The notes beneath the pieces are model-generated. The model was not told the DNA's origin. It did no database searches and saw nothing but the letters and a program-made list of their open reading frames with translations. A stretch of 64,000 nt of DNA, taken from the NCBI GenBank assembly GCA_038251425.1, contig JBBSBI010000002.1:28945-92944 (forward strand). Reading direction: 5' to 3'. Both the position numbers and the translations under genes were made by a program. This DNA is from JBBRRP01 sp038251425 (lineage in GTDB: Bacteria; Myxococcota_A; Polyangia; Polyangiales; Polyangiaceae). Below, piece by piece: positions 42,561 to 51,910 of the stretch; the first letter of the stretch is position 1, and each line of letters starts with the position of its first letter.

Positions 42561-43952
42561 ATGCTTCGATTAACCCAGCTCACCATCGACCGCTCCCTCA
42601 CCGCTCCCAGTCTCTTACGGGAAGGCCTCAGGATCGGAGCTGCATTGTCCGGGATTTTATGTGTGCTCGGGGTTGTGTCCGGTTGTTCGTCACCGGTTTC
42701 TAGCAGTCGAGCGCATTCTTCTGGTGGGACTGCCGCAGTGGGGATCGGAGGCAGCGCTGCGAATGCGTCGGTGGGTGGAGCAAGCTTAGGATCGGGAATG
42801 GGCGGAAAAGGCGAGGTCGCGAGTGGTGGCAGCGGCACCAGCATGATCGCCAACCCAGGTTGGTGGGACGCGGCGTGGACCAAACGCCGCATTATCACCG
42901 TCAACGGGACGCAAGCCGAAGCACTCACGAATTTCCCCGTCCCCATCAAGCTCGATTCGACGTTTGATTTCGCGAGCGCCATGAGCCAAGGCGAAGATGT
43001 GCGCATCACGGACAATCAAGGAATGTTACTCGATTCTGAGATCGAATCCTGGAGTGCTACAGAGGCCGTGATTTGGGTGCGTGTGCCGACGCTGCCCCCG
43101 ACGGGAATCAGCGTTGAGCTGCGAATGTATTACGGAAATGCCGCTGCCGCTGCGTTACCGGCGAGTGCCGCAAAGGGCGTTTGGAGTGCCGACTCTTATT
43201 TGGGGGTGTGGCATTTAGCGGACAATCGGGACTCTGGAGCGAATGGGTACGATGCGATTGCCACGGATAAGAAAGGCAATCCGGCAACACGGGGCACGTT
43301 TGTTCCTGGGAAGATGGGCAACGGGTTTCAGGTCCATTCTTCGGCGCAGGAGAAGTTTTTCGCCACCGAAGGCTCTACGATCTTGGCAGGACTGACCGTT
43401 GTAAGTTTTTCTGGCTGGGTCAAACCCGATGTTCCGCCACCCAACCCGAACTTGGAGCGGCCCCCGTTTATCTCAATAGCGGGGGATATTTCATCTCTTG
43501 GAGGTACCTATCATAACGGGCACGCGGCTTTCGAGATCTCAAAGGAAGACGCCGGGCTCTATATGATCCTCGCACCGATTTTTCCCCCTAGCGGAAACCC
43601 GTTCGATCAGGAGTATCGAGCCAACACCGCAGCCGTCCAAAACGATGTCTGGACGCATGTTGTCGCTATCATGGACGCTGCCGGGCACACCACTAGCATT
43701 TACGAAAATGGTGACTTTGCGGAGAGCAAGACGGACTTCACCTATGCAGCAACGATGTTTGCCCCGGGAGCTCTGTCCGATACGATTGTGTTCGGTGCAA
43801 ACTGTTCGCTCACGGGTAACAACTTTGCCGATCAGACCATGGACGAGTATCGCCTCCAAAAAGTGAGCCGTTCAGCGGCGTGGATCAAGGCAGAATACGA
43901 TTCGATGACATCCTCAATGTTCGCAGTTGTTGCACCGATCGAGAGCAAGTAG
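42561..43952 (+). CDS. DUF2341 plus LamG lipoprotein
   Basis: 463 residues; RBS AGGAG seven bases before the ATG. Lipoprotein signal ends VVSGCSS (Cys about 36). After a Gly/Ser-rich stretch, DUF2341 (about 100-215) begins at WWDAAWTKRRIITVNGTQAE and includes ELRMYYGNA. A LamG/concanavalin-like domain (about 220-455) follows, with GVWHLADN and SFSGWVKPD. These modules bind carbohydrates or proteins at the cell surface. It belongs to the group of Gly-linker lipoproteins in this region. The upstream 230-bp gap holds only weak stem-loops. Confidence 0.88.
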   Translation: MLRLTQLTIDRSLTAPSLLREGLRIGAALSGILCVLGVVSGCSSPVSSSRAHSSGGTAAVGIGGSAANASVGGASLGSGMGGKGEVASGGSGTSMIANPGWWDAAWTKRRIITVNGTQAEALTNFPVPIKLDSTFDFASAMSQGEDVRITDNQGMLLDSEIESWSATEAVIWVRVPTLPPTGISVELRMYYGNAAAAALPASAAKGVWSADSYLGVWHLADNRDSGANGYDAIATDKKGNPATRGTFVPGKMGNGFQVHSSAQEKFFATEGSTILAGLTVVSFSGWVKPDVPPPNPNLERPPFISIAGDISSLGGTYHNGHAAFEISKEDAGLYMILAPIFPPSGNPFDQEYRANTAAVQNDVWTHVVAIMDAAGHTTSIYENGDFAESKTDFTYAATMFAPGALSDTIVFGANCSLTGNNFADQTMDEYRLQKVSRSAAWIKAEYDSMTSSMFAVVAPIESK

Positions 43953-44002
43953 GGTAGCGCTTTACTTGGCGGGTTTTGCGCCCACAACAGTGCAGTACGC
44001 AG

Positions 44003-45343
44003 CTACGGGTTCCTTGCGCAGCGGATTCCTGTGTAGGCACTGGTCCCGCCGGCATCACGAGCAGTTGACTGCAGGAAGCTGGACAGCCCCCGGAAGTTAC
44101 CGCCGCGATCCGAGTGCCATGTGGAGGGCACGAAGTTTGCGCAGTTGTTGCACTGGTCAGGGTTCGGTCCGTACCAATCCTGCACCCACTCCTCCAGATT
44201 ACCTGCCAGGTCGGAGTGCCCCCACTTCCCATCGCCCGCAGGGAAAGAGCCGACCGCCGCGATATTCTGAATTCCAATGCAAACATGGGCGGTTCCCGCA
44301 TTGTTGTAGTTGCAGTAGTAGGCGGCTCTGGATCCGTCAGTGGGGGACTCCGGACCCCAAGGATAAAGTCGCGTCGCGCCCTGATCGGGTGCAGCCGCGG
44401 CGAACTGTGATTCCGCCTCGGTCGGTAGCCTGCCGCCATCCCAGATGCAGAACGCCTCCGCAAGGTACCAAGACACGCAATTGATGGGCTTGTTCTCGCT
44501 ATTTCCAGGCAGGGCGGTCCACGTCCCGTAGATTGTGTCCGCCGAGCATCGCAAGGCGGAAACCAGGTTTGCGGGCATGTTGGGATCAGTATTCCACGCC
44601 GCGTCCCAACCCTGATCAGCTGGGTTATTGGGGTTCTTGCCCTCACCGGCTTGGATCATAGTCGGCCGGTACATAGCAGCAAATTTTCGGAACCTGCCCA
44701 CCGTTACCTCGTAGTTGTCCAGTCGAAAAGGGCTCACAGTTGCTGAGACCGTTGGTGTCAATGGTGTCGACCGCATGAAGGTCCCGCCCGGTACCAAGGT
44801 ACTCGCACAGCAGTTCCCCAGAGCGCCACAATTGACGACATGCGCTCCCGTGCAGCTCGGCGGATTTGTGCATCCATCGGCGCCACAGACAGGTGCCGTA
44901 CTGGGACAAACCTGCCCGGGGCCCCATTTGCCGTTGGAGTCGCAGGTTTGCTCCATTTGGCTGGTGCAGCGCTTTTTGCCTGGTTCGCACTCAGTGCAGG
45001 TGCCGAGCACGCAGGCGTCCTTACAGGTTTCAATCGTGTCGACGCTGCTGAGATCGGGGTTGCACGCAGATTTAGCGTTGCCCTGGCAGAAAGGTTCACC
45101 GGCTTTGCGCGCCATGCACTCGCCAGCTATCGGTGCACACAGACCTTGATTCGAGCCTGACCGGGTATCGCAGCTTTGGCCGGCAGCGCAGGAACCGTTA
45201 CTGATCCAAACTCCGCCAGAACAGGCAAACTGCGGACGTTCGTTGTGACTTTTGCAGGCGAACGAGCCATTCAGTGAGCATTTTTCGCCCAGTGCTCCGC
45301 TCCCCACATCCGCCGTGCCAGCTGCACCTCCCATATTAAGCAC
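44003..45343 (-). CDS. FGE/SUMF1-like protein, main part (N-terminus in another frame)
   Basis: 446 residues in this frame. The first 185 residues are Cys-rich (for example CSLNGSFACKSHN, CTECEPGKKRC, CGALGNCCAS), then the FGE-like domain: LVPGGTFMRSTP, FRLDNYEVTVGRFRKFA, NCVSWYLAEAFCIWDGGRLPTEAE, DLAGNLEEWVQDWYG and RGGNFRGLSSFLQ. The Cys pair of true formylglycine enzymes is absent. The signal peptide is encoded 10 bp upstream in a different frame (45354-45584), and a one-base change in a C6 run at 45368-45373 would join them. It is therefore probably one lipoprotein gene with a frameshift, or the tract is variable. Confidence 0.8.
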   Translation of the reverse strand: MLNMGGAAGTADVGSGALGEKCSLNGSFACKSHNERPQFACSGGVWISNGSCAAGQSCDTRSGSNQGLCAPIAGECMARKAGEPFCQGNAKSACNPDLSSVDTIETCKDACVLGTCTECEPGKKRCTSQMEQTCDSNGKWGPGQVCPSTAPVCGADGCTNPPSCTGAHVVNCGALGNCCASTLVPGGTFMRSTPLTPTVSATVSPFRLDNYEVTVGRFRKFAAMYRPTMIQAGEGKNPNNPADQGWDAAWNTDPNMPANLVSALRCSADTIYGTWTALPGNSENKPINCVSWYLAEAFCIWDGGRLPTEAESQFAAAAPDQGATRLYPWGPESPTDGSRAAYYCNYNNAGTAHVCIGIQNIAAVGSFPAGDGKWGHSDLAGNLEEWVQDWYGPNPDQCNNCANFVPSTWHSDRGGNFRGLSSFLQSTARDAGGTSAYTGIRCARNP

Positions 45344-45353
45344 GCCGCCGGAA

Positions 45354-45584
45354 CTACGCCCACCGGTCCCCCCATTCAGCGAATGGTGCCGCGCCTACCC
45401 CGCCATCGCTCACCCCTGTCAGGCCCGCTGCGCCCCCGGTGTTAACGCGGGTTGAGGGACACGTTTTCGTCGTAGCGCAATTAGAAAATCCTGAGTCGCA
45501 GGCCACGCCGAAGAGCAGCGTCGTGCCCAGCAATGCGACTAATCCAGCTGCTCTAAAGGTTTTTGAAAAATTTGCCATGGTCAT
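45354..45584 (-). CDS. N-terminal fragment of the FGE-like lipoprotein
   Basis: 76 residues with a classical lipoprotein signal (FRAAGLVALLGTTLLFGVAC) and a short Gly/Thr linker (RVNTGGAAGLTG). The frame ends at EWGDRWA. Removing one G from the run of six G (minus strand; 45368-45373 on the plus strand) changes the end to a GTGGRSSGG linker and runs on into the frame of 44003-45343. I therefore treat it as the same gene broken by an indel. Sequencing error, phase variation or a true pseudogene are all possible. Confidence 0.6.
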   Translation of the reverse strand: MTMANFSKTFRAAGLVALLGTTLLFGVACDSGFSNCATTKTCPSTRVNTGGAAGLTGVSDGGVGAAPFAEWGDRWA

Positions 45585-45644
45585 GCCGAGGCCCCTTCGG
45601 CCAACGCAGCCGTCAGTTGCCAGTGCCGCGAAAAATAGTGGGAG

Positions 45645-46307
45645 TCAACGGCCTGGAAGGAAACTTTCAGAAAACACCTCTGGCCACGCCCTAACGTTTG
45701 CTTTGGGATCGAGCGCCCTTTTAACTTGCAAGCGAAGTTGAGGCACGGCTTCAGCCTCAAACCAGGGATTTTTCTTGAGCCAAAGCTGATTTCGAGGCGA
45801 TGGATGTGGGAGCACGAAAAATGCCGGTGCGTATTCCGCGTGAGCACGCACCGTTTCAGTGAGTGTCGGCTTCTTCCGTTTGCCTAGGAAGTAGTCTTGC
45901 GCATAGCTGCCAATCACGAGCGTCAGCCGGAGCTCCGGCAAGAGTGGCAAGAGCCGATGGTGCCAGAGCTTTGAGCACTCCGGGCGTGGAGGCAGATCAC
46001 CGGACGTGCCTTTGCCTGGATAACAAAATCCCATCGGAACAATGGCGATCTGGTCCTCGTCGTAGAACGCGTCGCGATCGAGCTGCAGCCAAGAGCGCAA
46101 GCGTTCTCCGCTTGGATCATTCCAGGGGATCCCCGTTTGGTGAACCTTGGTGCCGGGCGCTTGCCCGACAAGCAAAATACGCGCTTTGCCGTTCGCTCGC
46201 AGGATCGGTCGAGGCCCAAGTGGCAGATGAGGCACACACGCCTGACACGCGCGGATCTCGGTCAGCAGCTTAAGTAGTGGTCGACTCGAATTGGAGAGCT
46301 TCGTCAC
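45645..46307 (-). CDS. Uracil-DNA glycosylase family protein
   Basis: 220 residues from the GTG at 46307; another GTG at 46334 would add nine residues. Catalytic-region motif LLVGQAPGTKVHQTGIPW with NDPSGERLRSWL, and the His motif LPHPSPRNQLW are those of the UDG superfamily group that includes YcjX/COG1573-like proteins. Two Cys (IRACQACVPH) near the N-terminus recall part of a metal site, but four Cys ligands for an Fe-S cluster are not evident. Role: removal of uracil or other damaged bases, or an uncharacterised member. It lies downstream of the 46.5-kb repeat. Confidence 0.85.
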   Translation of the reverse strand: MTKLSNSSRPLLKLLTEIRACQACVPHLPLGPRPILRANGKARILLVGQAPGTKVHQTGIPWNDPSGERLRSWLQLDRDAFYDEDQIAIVPMGFCYPGKGTSGDLPPRPECSKLWHHRLLPLLPELRLTLVIGSYAQDYFLGKRKKPTLTETVRAHAEYAPAFFVLPHPSPRNQLWLKKNPWFEAEAVPQLRLQVKRALDPKANVRAWPEVFSESFLPGR

Positions 46308-46440
46308 CGCGCCAAGGTAACACGGGGCGCCCACACTTGTTCAGCGGGTACTTGGCTGCCCCAACTTGGCCTCACGGTGCGCCGGGTCGAGGCGCCACGC
46401 CCCTGGTTGCCCTCGCCGCGTACGCGCAGAGGTTGGGCAT

Positions 46441-46530
46441 GGGCTCCGAAACTTGTCCGCGACCTCTATCTCAAAGTCGAACACTAGGTAGTAAGCATGC
46501 TTACTACCTTCCAAGGAACGAAAGGACCCA
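46441..46530. repeat. Dispersed intergenic repeat, copy 2 (short)
   Basis: In the 299-bp gap 46308-46606. It contains ACTTGTCCGCGACCTCTATC, TCAAAGTCGAACAC, and the perfect 24-bp palindrome at 46486-46509 (ends AGG/CCT, same 18-bp centre as the other copies), then TTCCAAGGAACGAAA. Only the central 90 bp are clearly shared; the flanks have diverged. The rest of the gap has short GC-rich stretches but no gene that I can support. Confidence 0.7.
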
Positions 46531-46606
46531 CCTGGCGCGCCATAGGGCGGCGTCCCCCCCCGCTCACTGGAGGACCATAAGGGTGCGAGGACGCGACTCG
46601 AGCGCC

Positions 46607-47752
46607 TTAAAAGGCGCTAAGGAGCGATTCAGCCGCCAGCACTCCTGAACCCACTGCTGCCCCAATGGTGCACCCGGTGCCAACCATCAAATCGCCCGCA
46701 ACCGCCAATCTTCCCTGCAAGTCTCCGGAAAACTGCGCGGGATTGACGCCCACCCGTTCGAGCCCGCCAAGCTCTGACTGGAAGGAAGCTGGGAAGCGTG
46801 AATCTGGAGCTGCCAGCAATTCGCCATCAAGCTCCAGGAAGAGCGGCGCACGGTAACCGAGCTCCAGGCCCAGTGTGTTCGGGGCCGCCAGAGAACCTGT
46901 GAGGACAATGCCGCCTGCGGCCACGCCCCCAGTAGCTAAAATGACTGCATCAGCACGCATTACAGCGTTTTGCCCGTCGCGGCACGTGACGCTGAGCTCA
47001 ACCCCGCCTTCCACTACATTCACCTCACTCAACCGGCCCACGTCCGGAACGATGCCCAGCTGAGTAAACAATCGGCTGCGTGCTTGTGACCACCGCACGC
47101 CGGCAGCGCCGCCAGGACGCGACGCTGACTCTCCCACCGGAACTTGAAGCCGCGCACCTAATCGCACCGCCACATCTTCTACGAGCCCTAACCACGGCCC
47201 TAAGAGCCAGGCATCTCGCTTCTTCTGCTCTGCGAGTCGCGCTGCGAGCCACTCTGCACGCTCAGGCTCATCGTGCAACGCTGCAAAATCCGCCGCTGGA
47301 ATGCGACGTTCGGCGCTCGATCTCAATCCGCTGACAGCCACCGCCACAAATCGCGTGTGGGTCTGCATGGCCCAAGCCTGCTCATTCAGTACGCCCGCTA
47401 TCAATTCTCCGTCCCAATCGTCTCGTCCGAGATCGGCAACACCGATGATCTTGCCTGCGAGCGCAGAGAGATCCAATAGCGCCCGATCCGCGGCGAGGCT
47501 GCGCGTGATCTGGCCCTGGGACGTCACGTTCCATTCCCCTTGCCAGGCCCGCCACAGAGCCAACTCTTGAACGAAACCGTGAACCGCAGGAACAAGCGCC
47601 TCGGGAGCCCCGTACACCATTCCAGAGGCAAATTCACTTGAGCCAGCACGGTCCTCGAGTACCGTTACCTGAACGCCGCGTTTCATGAGAGCCCAAGCTG
47701 CCGCTACGCCGGCCACCCCGCCACCGACCACAATGGCATGCGACAGCGTCAT
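46607..47752 (-). CDS. GlpB-like FAD-binding subunit of glycerol-3-phosphate dehydrogenase
   Basis: 381 residues. FAD dinucleotide motif IVVGGGVAGVAAAWAL at the N-terminus, later DAVILATGGVAAGGIVL and a closing VAGDLMVGTGCTIGAAVGSG. The layout is like anaerobic GlpB. It directly follows and overlaps (4 bp) the GlpA-like gene, so the two are co-expressed. GlpB normally anchors electrons from GlpA to GlpC; no glpC is present here, so electron exit is unclear. Cytosolic or membrane-associated. Confidence 0.8.
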   Translation of the reverse strand: MTLSHAIVVGGGVAGVAAAWALMKRGVQVTVLEDRAGSSEFASGMVYGAPEALVPAVHGFVQELALWRAWQGEWNVTSQGQITRSLAADRALLDLSALAGKIIGVADLGRDDWDGELIAGVLNEQAWAMQTHTRFVAVAVSGLRSSAERRIPAADFAALHDEPERAEWLAARLAEQKKRDAWLLGPWLGLVEDVAVRLGARLQVPVGESASRPGGAAGVRWSQARSRLFTQLGIVPDVGRLSEVNVVEGGVELSVTCRDGQNAVMRADAVILATGGVAAGGIVLTGSLAAPNTLGLELGYRAPLFLELDGELLAAPDSRFPASFQSELGGLERVGVNPAQFSGDLQGRLAVAGDLMVGTGCTIGAAVGSGVLAAESLLSAF

Positions 47753-49416
47753 TTGTGCCCCAATTCACTCGCCAAGCAAGCCAAAGCGAACGCCTCTTGC
47801 CGAGCTTGCTGGGGCCCGAGCGTGGGCAATCTTCGCCGCGCCGCTGCTCTCAAGAATGTGAGGCCCATTTGGGTTCCGACACTCGGCGCTTGTTGGGTCG
47901 CTTGCGCCACAATGCGCCCACAGGCGAGTGCACAGCGCATCCCGCCACACGCACCGAGGCCGAGGCGTGTGCGCCGCGACACATCTTCAACATTAACGGC
48001 CCATTCGTGCTCCACCACATAGCGGATCTCCGCTTCGGTAACGGGCTCACACGGACAGACCACTGCAGATTCTCTTGGATTCCGCTGCATGCGCTCGAGG
48101 ACACGGCGACTGCGATCACCGTGCCGATATTCCAGGCGTGTTGCCGTGACCGCCTCCATGCCGCCTTCAATCACGAGCGCCATGGGATCGACCGACTCGC
48201 TACCTCCCGGCAAGGCTGTGGTATGGCTGGTACAGGCCGCAGATTTGCCGAAAACGCGGCAAATCTCGTCCACCATCTCGGCCGCGAACAGGCGATAGCT
48301 GGCGAGCTTTCCGCCGATCATCGAGTACAGGCCCGCTGCGCCCGCGGCGGTGTGATCGACGATCTCGTGCTCGCGTGAAAGCTCATCTTCCGTGGGCCCC
48401 CAAGCGTGAAGCGTTGGCCGCACCCCACCCCACGTGCCGATCGCTCTCGCTTCCGCAATGCTCGGGAACACTCGTTCAATGGCTTGAAACAGGTAACGCA
48501 CCTCATCGTGCGTCGCCAAAACATCGTCCGGATCACCGTAAAAATCGTCATCCGTGGTGCCGAGCACGCTCATGTTTTGCCAGGGCATCAGGAACACTTG
48601 ACGCCCATCGATCGCATTGCAAACGATCGCGTAGTTGGTGAGCCGCCGATCTAAGAAGACGTGAATGCCCTTGCCCGGTCGGATCGGGGCACTTGAGGCC
48701 TGGAGCTTCCCCAACGTCGCCGTGACGGGAGCCCAGGCGCCGGTCGCGTTGACGACAATTCTTGCTGAAATTCGGCCTGTTTCCGCCGTGAGCGCGTTCC
48801 GATAGCGGACTCCCGTGGCGCGGCCTTGGTGCCCGCGCAAGATTTCCGTCACCGTCGTGTGATTGAAGAATTGCGCGCCTCGCTCCACGGCATCTGTCAC
48901 GTTGGCGGAGCACAGACGCACGCCATCGATACCCCATTCGTCAAAGGTCACGCCACCCTGGGTTTCAGCGAGGCCTGGCTCGAGTGTCGCCAACTCAGCC
49001 GCCGTGAGGCGAGCGTGGGGTTTTCCGTGTTTCAGGGGTTGGTAATCATCGTATAAATCAAAGAAAGCATCGTAGGCTGTGAGCGTTAGCTTAGAGAGCA
49101 GCCCGCGCTTTCCGTACATCGGCACCAAGAAAGGGATTCGAAATAGTAGGTGCGGCGCGATCCTTTGGATATGGCCGGAATCCAGGCACGAGCTACGGGT
49201 CACGTCCGGGTTGTGGCTCAGGTAGCGAGGGCCCCCGTGAATCATCCCACTCGAATTGCCGCTGGCCCCAAAACCAATATCGTTCCGCTCAAAGAGTGCC
49301 ACGCGCAAACCACGCAGCGCCGCATCGCGTGCCACCCCCGCTCCGTTCACACCCGCACCGATCACCACGATATCGACGTCGGTGTCCGGCGGGGTTTCTG
49401 GGTTTTGGGTGCGCAT
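47749..49416 (-). CDS. GlpA-like glycerol-3-phosphate dehydrogenase
   Basis: 555 residues. FAD motif VVIGAGVNGAGVARDAALRG, then NSSGMIHGGPRYL and WGIDGVRL match GlpA/GlpD. The C-terminus has a BFD-like [2Fe-2S] module, CPCEPVTEAEI and CGGMRCALACG, present in anaerobic GlpA and absent from GlpD. Converts glycerol-3-phosphate to dihydroxyacetone phosphate. Upstream of and overlapping the GlpB-like gene by 4 bp. Confidence 0.88.
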   Translation of the reverse strand: MRTQNPETPPDTDVDIVVIGAGVNGAGVARDAALRGLRVALFERNDIGFGASGNSSGMIHGGPRYLSHNPDVTRSSCLDSGHIQRIAPHLLFRIPFLVPMYGKRGLLSKLTLTAYDAFFDLYDDYQPLKHGKPHARLTAAELATLEPGLAETQGGVTFDEWGIDGVRLCSANVTDAVERGAQFFNHTTVTEILRGHQGRATGVRYRNALTAETGRISARIVVNATGAWAPVTATLGKLQASSAPIRPGKGIHVFLDRRLTNYAIVCNAIDGRQVFLMPWQNMSVLGTTDDDFYGDPDDVLATHDEVRYLFQAIERVFPSIAEARAIGTWGGVRPTLHAWGPTEDELSREHEIVDHTAAGAAGLYSMIGGKLASYRLFAAEMVDEICRVFGKSAACTSHTTALPGGSESVDPMALVIEGGMEAVTATRLEYRHGDRSRRVLERMQRNPRESAVVCPCEPVTEAEIRYVVEHEWAVNVEDVSRRTRLGLGACGGMRCALACGRIVAQATQQAPSVGTQMGLTFLRAAARRRLPTLGPQQARQEAFALACLASELGHK

Positions 49417-49496
49417 GCAGCAATGCCGACGTTACGGGGGCGCTTCGGTGATGGCTAGACGTGCCTAAAGAGCGGTCAAAAACCCTGCAGGAGCCC

Positions 49497-51797
49497 TCAA
49501 ATGCTCACTGGCCGGATCTCCAAGTGCTCGCGAAGTGGCACTGAAAACTCTGTAACTGTAGCTCCAGACACGCGCGTTTCTTTATCACCGCAGATCACCT
49601 TCCAATCTCCTTCAGGGAGCCGAAGGCTCAGGCTCTCGCGCACATGGGCGTGAATCCTCGCGTGCAGCAAGCGACCATCTTTCCACTCGATGTCCACTTC
49701 AAAACCACCCCAAGCTCTCAAACCCCGAATACTCCCCGCAGGCCAAGCCTTGGGAAGACACGGGAGCAGGGCCACGCAGTCGTCGTGATATTGCAGGAGC
49801 AGCTCTGCCATGGCGGCGGTGCCACCGAAGTTGCCATCGATTTGGAAGACATCACCTGTGGGCATGGGATGCGTATCAAGGAGGCTCTTCGTGTTGTAGT
49901 CGGTGAGCAGGTGCGCCAGGTGGTCGTAGGCCTTTTCTGCTTCGCCGAAACGCGCCCAGAAGCAGCACACGGCTGCACGGCTCCACCCGGTCTGCCCGCC
50001 CCCTGCTGCCATGCGACGATCAAGGGAGACGCGTGCCGCTTGAAAGAACGCGGGGCGCCGATTGGGAGTCATCAAATTACCTGGATGTACACCGAACAAA
50101 TGCGAAAGGTGCCGATGCCCCGGCTCTTGCTCCTCGTAATCTTCCTGCCACTCCTGCAGTTGCCCATGGCGTCCGATCTGAAAATCGGGAATGCGGACGA
50201 GGATTTCTTCCCATTTTGCTCTCTGTTCCGCATCCACTCCCAAGATCCGGCTGGCTTCGAGTGCATTGCCCAACACTTCGCGCACCAACAAATAATCCAG
50301 CGTGGCCCCCACGCACAGACTCACCGGCTTAGCGCCACCGATGAACTTATTCTCCGGCGATTGAGACGGAATCGTTACCCAATGGCCGGTGTCAGCCTCA
50401 ACCAGAAAATCTTCATAAAACTCTGCCACCTCTTTAATGAACGGATAGGCATGTTCGCGCAAAAACACCACATCTTCTGTAGCCTGCCAGCGCCAAAAGA
50501 AGTGCTGCGCGAACCATGCGGCACCGCCCGTCCAGACATCCCAGCCCTTTGCGGACATCCAATTCATTTTCCAGATGTCACCGGTTTGAAAAAAGAGCCC
50601 ACGGCAATTGAAATAGCGTTGGGCTGCGGTGCGCGAGCGTTCCCGATGCCGTTCAAGAAAGCGAAACAAGACATCTCCGCATTCCGGCAGCGCACACACG
50701 TCGGCTGGCCAATAATTCATCTGTAGATTGATGTCGGCGTGGAAATCAGAGTCCCAAGTGGGTCGCAAATGTTCATTCCAAATGCCTTGCAGATTCGCTG
50801 GCTGATCACAGTTGCGCGAAGAAGCGATCAGGAGATAGCGGCCATAGTTGAAATAAAGTGCGAAAAGCTGGGGATCCTCGCCTCCAGCCCGCAAGCGCTC
50901 CAGGCGCTGATCCGTGGGCATCTCGGGTGCGTTTCCGGCAAGCTCGAATGCGACGCGACGATAGAGCGCGCGATGCTCAATCAAGTGCTCTTTTAGTAGC
51001 GTTTCAGACTCAGCGCGAGCCTTCGACAATCGCTCAGCACAGGTATGCTCCGGAGCTTCCCCGTTATAGTCAGTCGCGAGCGCGAGGCGCAGAAGCACGC
51101 GCTTGGCTCCAAAGAAACGTACACTTCCGGGCGCAGAAGCCGCAAATTCTCCTTGATCGAGCGTCAGCTCAGCACGAGCTGAAAATCGTATCCCCTCCGC
51201 AAGCTCGGCGTTGAACCCAAACCTAGCGCCTTCGGTCCAAGCCGTGAGCGAAACATCGGGATCCAAAATGCGGGAGATCTCAAAACTTCCCGCTACCGGT
51301 TCCTGACACACCAACTCAACCACCAAAACCTGATCGGGGCCACTCACGTACACGCGACGTTCAATCCGTTGCGTGCCGCAACCGAACACGACGCTAGCTA
51401 CCGCAGAATCGAGGTCCAACTCGCGCCGATAGTCTGTGATGGGGCCCTCCATCTCCAAGCTGAGCCCGAGATCCCCGAAGGGCTGATACGGCTGAACGTG
51501 CGTGAGGTCATTCTCAGAGTATGCCGGCCCTCCCAAAGTGCGATTGGCGAGCTCACTGCCCAAAGCGATGTCTCCGGCGAGAAATGCTGCACGGATCGCT
51601 GGCAAGTGCACGTGCGCTTCGGGGATTTCAGGATATTTCAACTTGCCGCGCCACAGATTTTCGTGATTGAGCGCAATGCGTTCCGACGCCGTGCCGCCGA
51701 ACACCATCGCCCCCATGCGACCATTTCCCAGCGGCAAGGCGTCGAGCCAGCGTTCAGCGGGGGCATCCAAATAAATCCTTGATTCAGAACCGGGCAT
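49497..51797 (-). CDS. Glycoside hydrolase family 95 (alpha-L-fucosidase-like)
   Basis: 766 residues from the ATG at 51797; an earlier start at 51821 would add eight. N-terminal domain RWLDALPLGNGRMGAMVFGG and ALNHENLW, central barrel with DSDFHADINLQMNYWPADVC (the Asn pair region of the active site), TGDIWKMNWMSAKGWDVWTG, and the late FQIDGNFGGTAAMAELLLQ. GH95 covers alpha-1,2-L-fucosidases and alpha-L-galactosidases. No signal peptide is evident, which is unusual for a polysaccharide-degrading enzyme and suggests intracellular oligosaccharide hydrolysis. No fucose-utilisation genes adjoin. Confidence 0.9.
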   Translation of the reverse strand: MPGSESRIYLDAPAERWLDALPLGNGRMGAMVFGGTASERIALNHENLWRGKLKYPEIPEAHVHLPAIRAAFLAGDIALGSELANRTLGGPAYSENDLTHVQPYQPFGDLGLSLEMEGPITDYRRELDLDSAVASVVFGCGTQRIERRVYVSGPDQVLVVELVCQEPVAGSFEISRILDPDVSLTAWTEGARFGFNAELAEGIRFSARAELTLDQGEFAASAPGSVRFFGAKRVLLRLALATDYNGEAPEHTCAERLSKARAESETLLKEHLIEHRALYRRVAFELAGNAPEMPTDQRLERLRAGGEDPQLFALYFNYGRYLLIASSRNCDQPANLQGIWNEHLRPTWDSDFHADINLQMNYWPADVCALPECGDVLFRFLERHRERSRTAAQRYFNCRGLFFQTGDIWKMNWMSAKGWDVWTGGAAWFAQHFFWRWQATEDVVFLREHAYPFIKEVAEFYEDFLVEADTGHWVTIPSQSPENKFIGGAKPVSLCVGATLDYLLVREVLGNALEASRILGVDAEQRAKWEEILVRIPDFQIGRHGQLQEWQEDYEEQEPGHRHLSHLFGVHPGNLMTPNRRPAFFQAARVSLDRRMAAGGGQTGWSRAAVCCFWARFGEAEKAYDHLAHLLTDYNTKSLLDTHPMPTGDVFQIDGNFGGTAAMAELLLQYHDDCVALLPCLPKAWPAGSIRGLRAWGGFEVDIEWKDGRLLHARIHAHVRESLSLRLPEGDWKVICGDKETRVSGATVTEFSVPLREHLEIRPVSI

Positions 51798-51910
51798 GGC
51801 TCTCCGAATATCGCGCAACACGTGGCCTTGCTAGCCAGAGCTACCTTACGGGAGTGGCGGCACCAACATGCGCTAGACTCCACCAGACAAACCGCCTCGC
51901 CTTCTCCCTG

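Noticed and set aside
49644..50726. Plus-strand open frame (360 codons) opposite the GH95 gene
   Set aside because: Antisense to conserved GH95 motifs, no recognisable domain.
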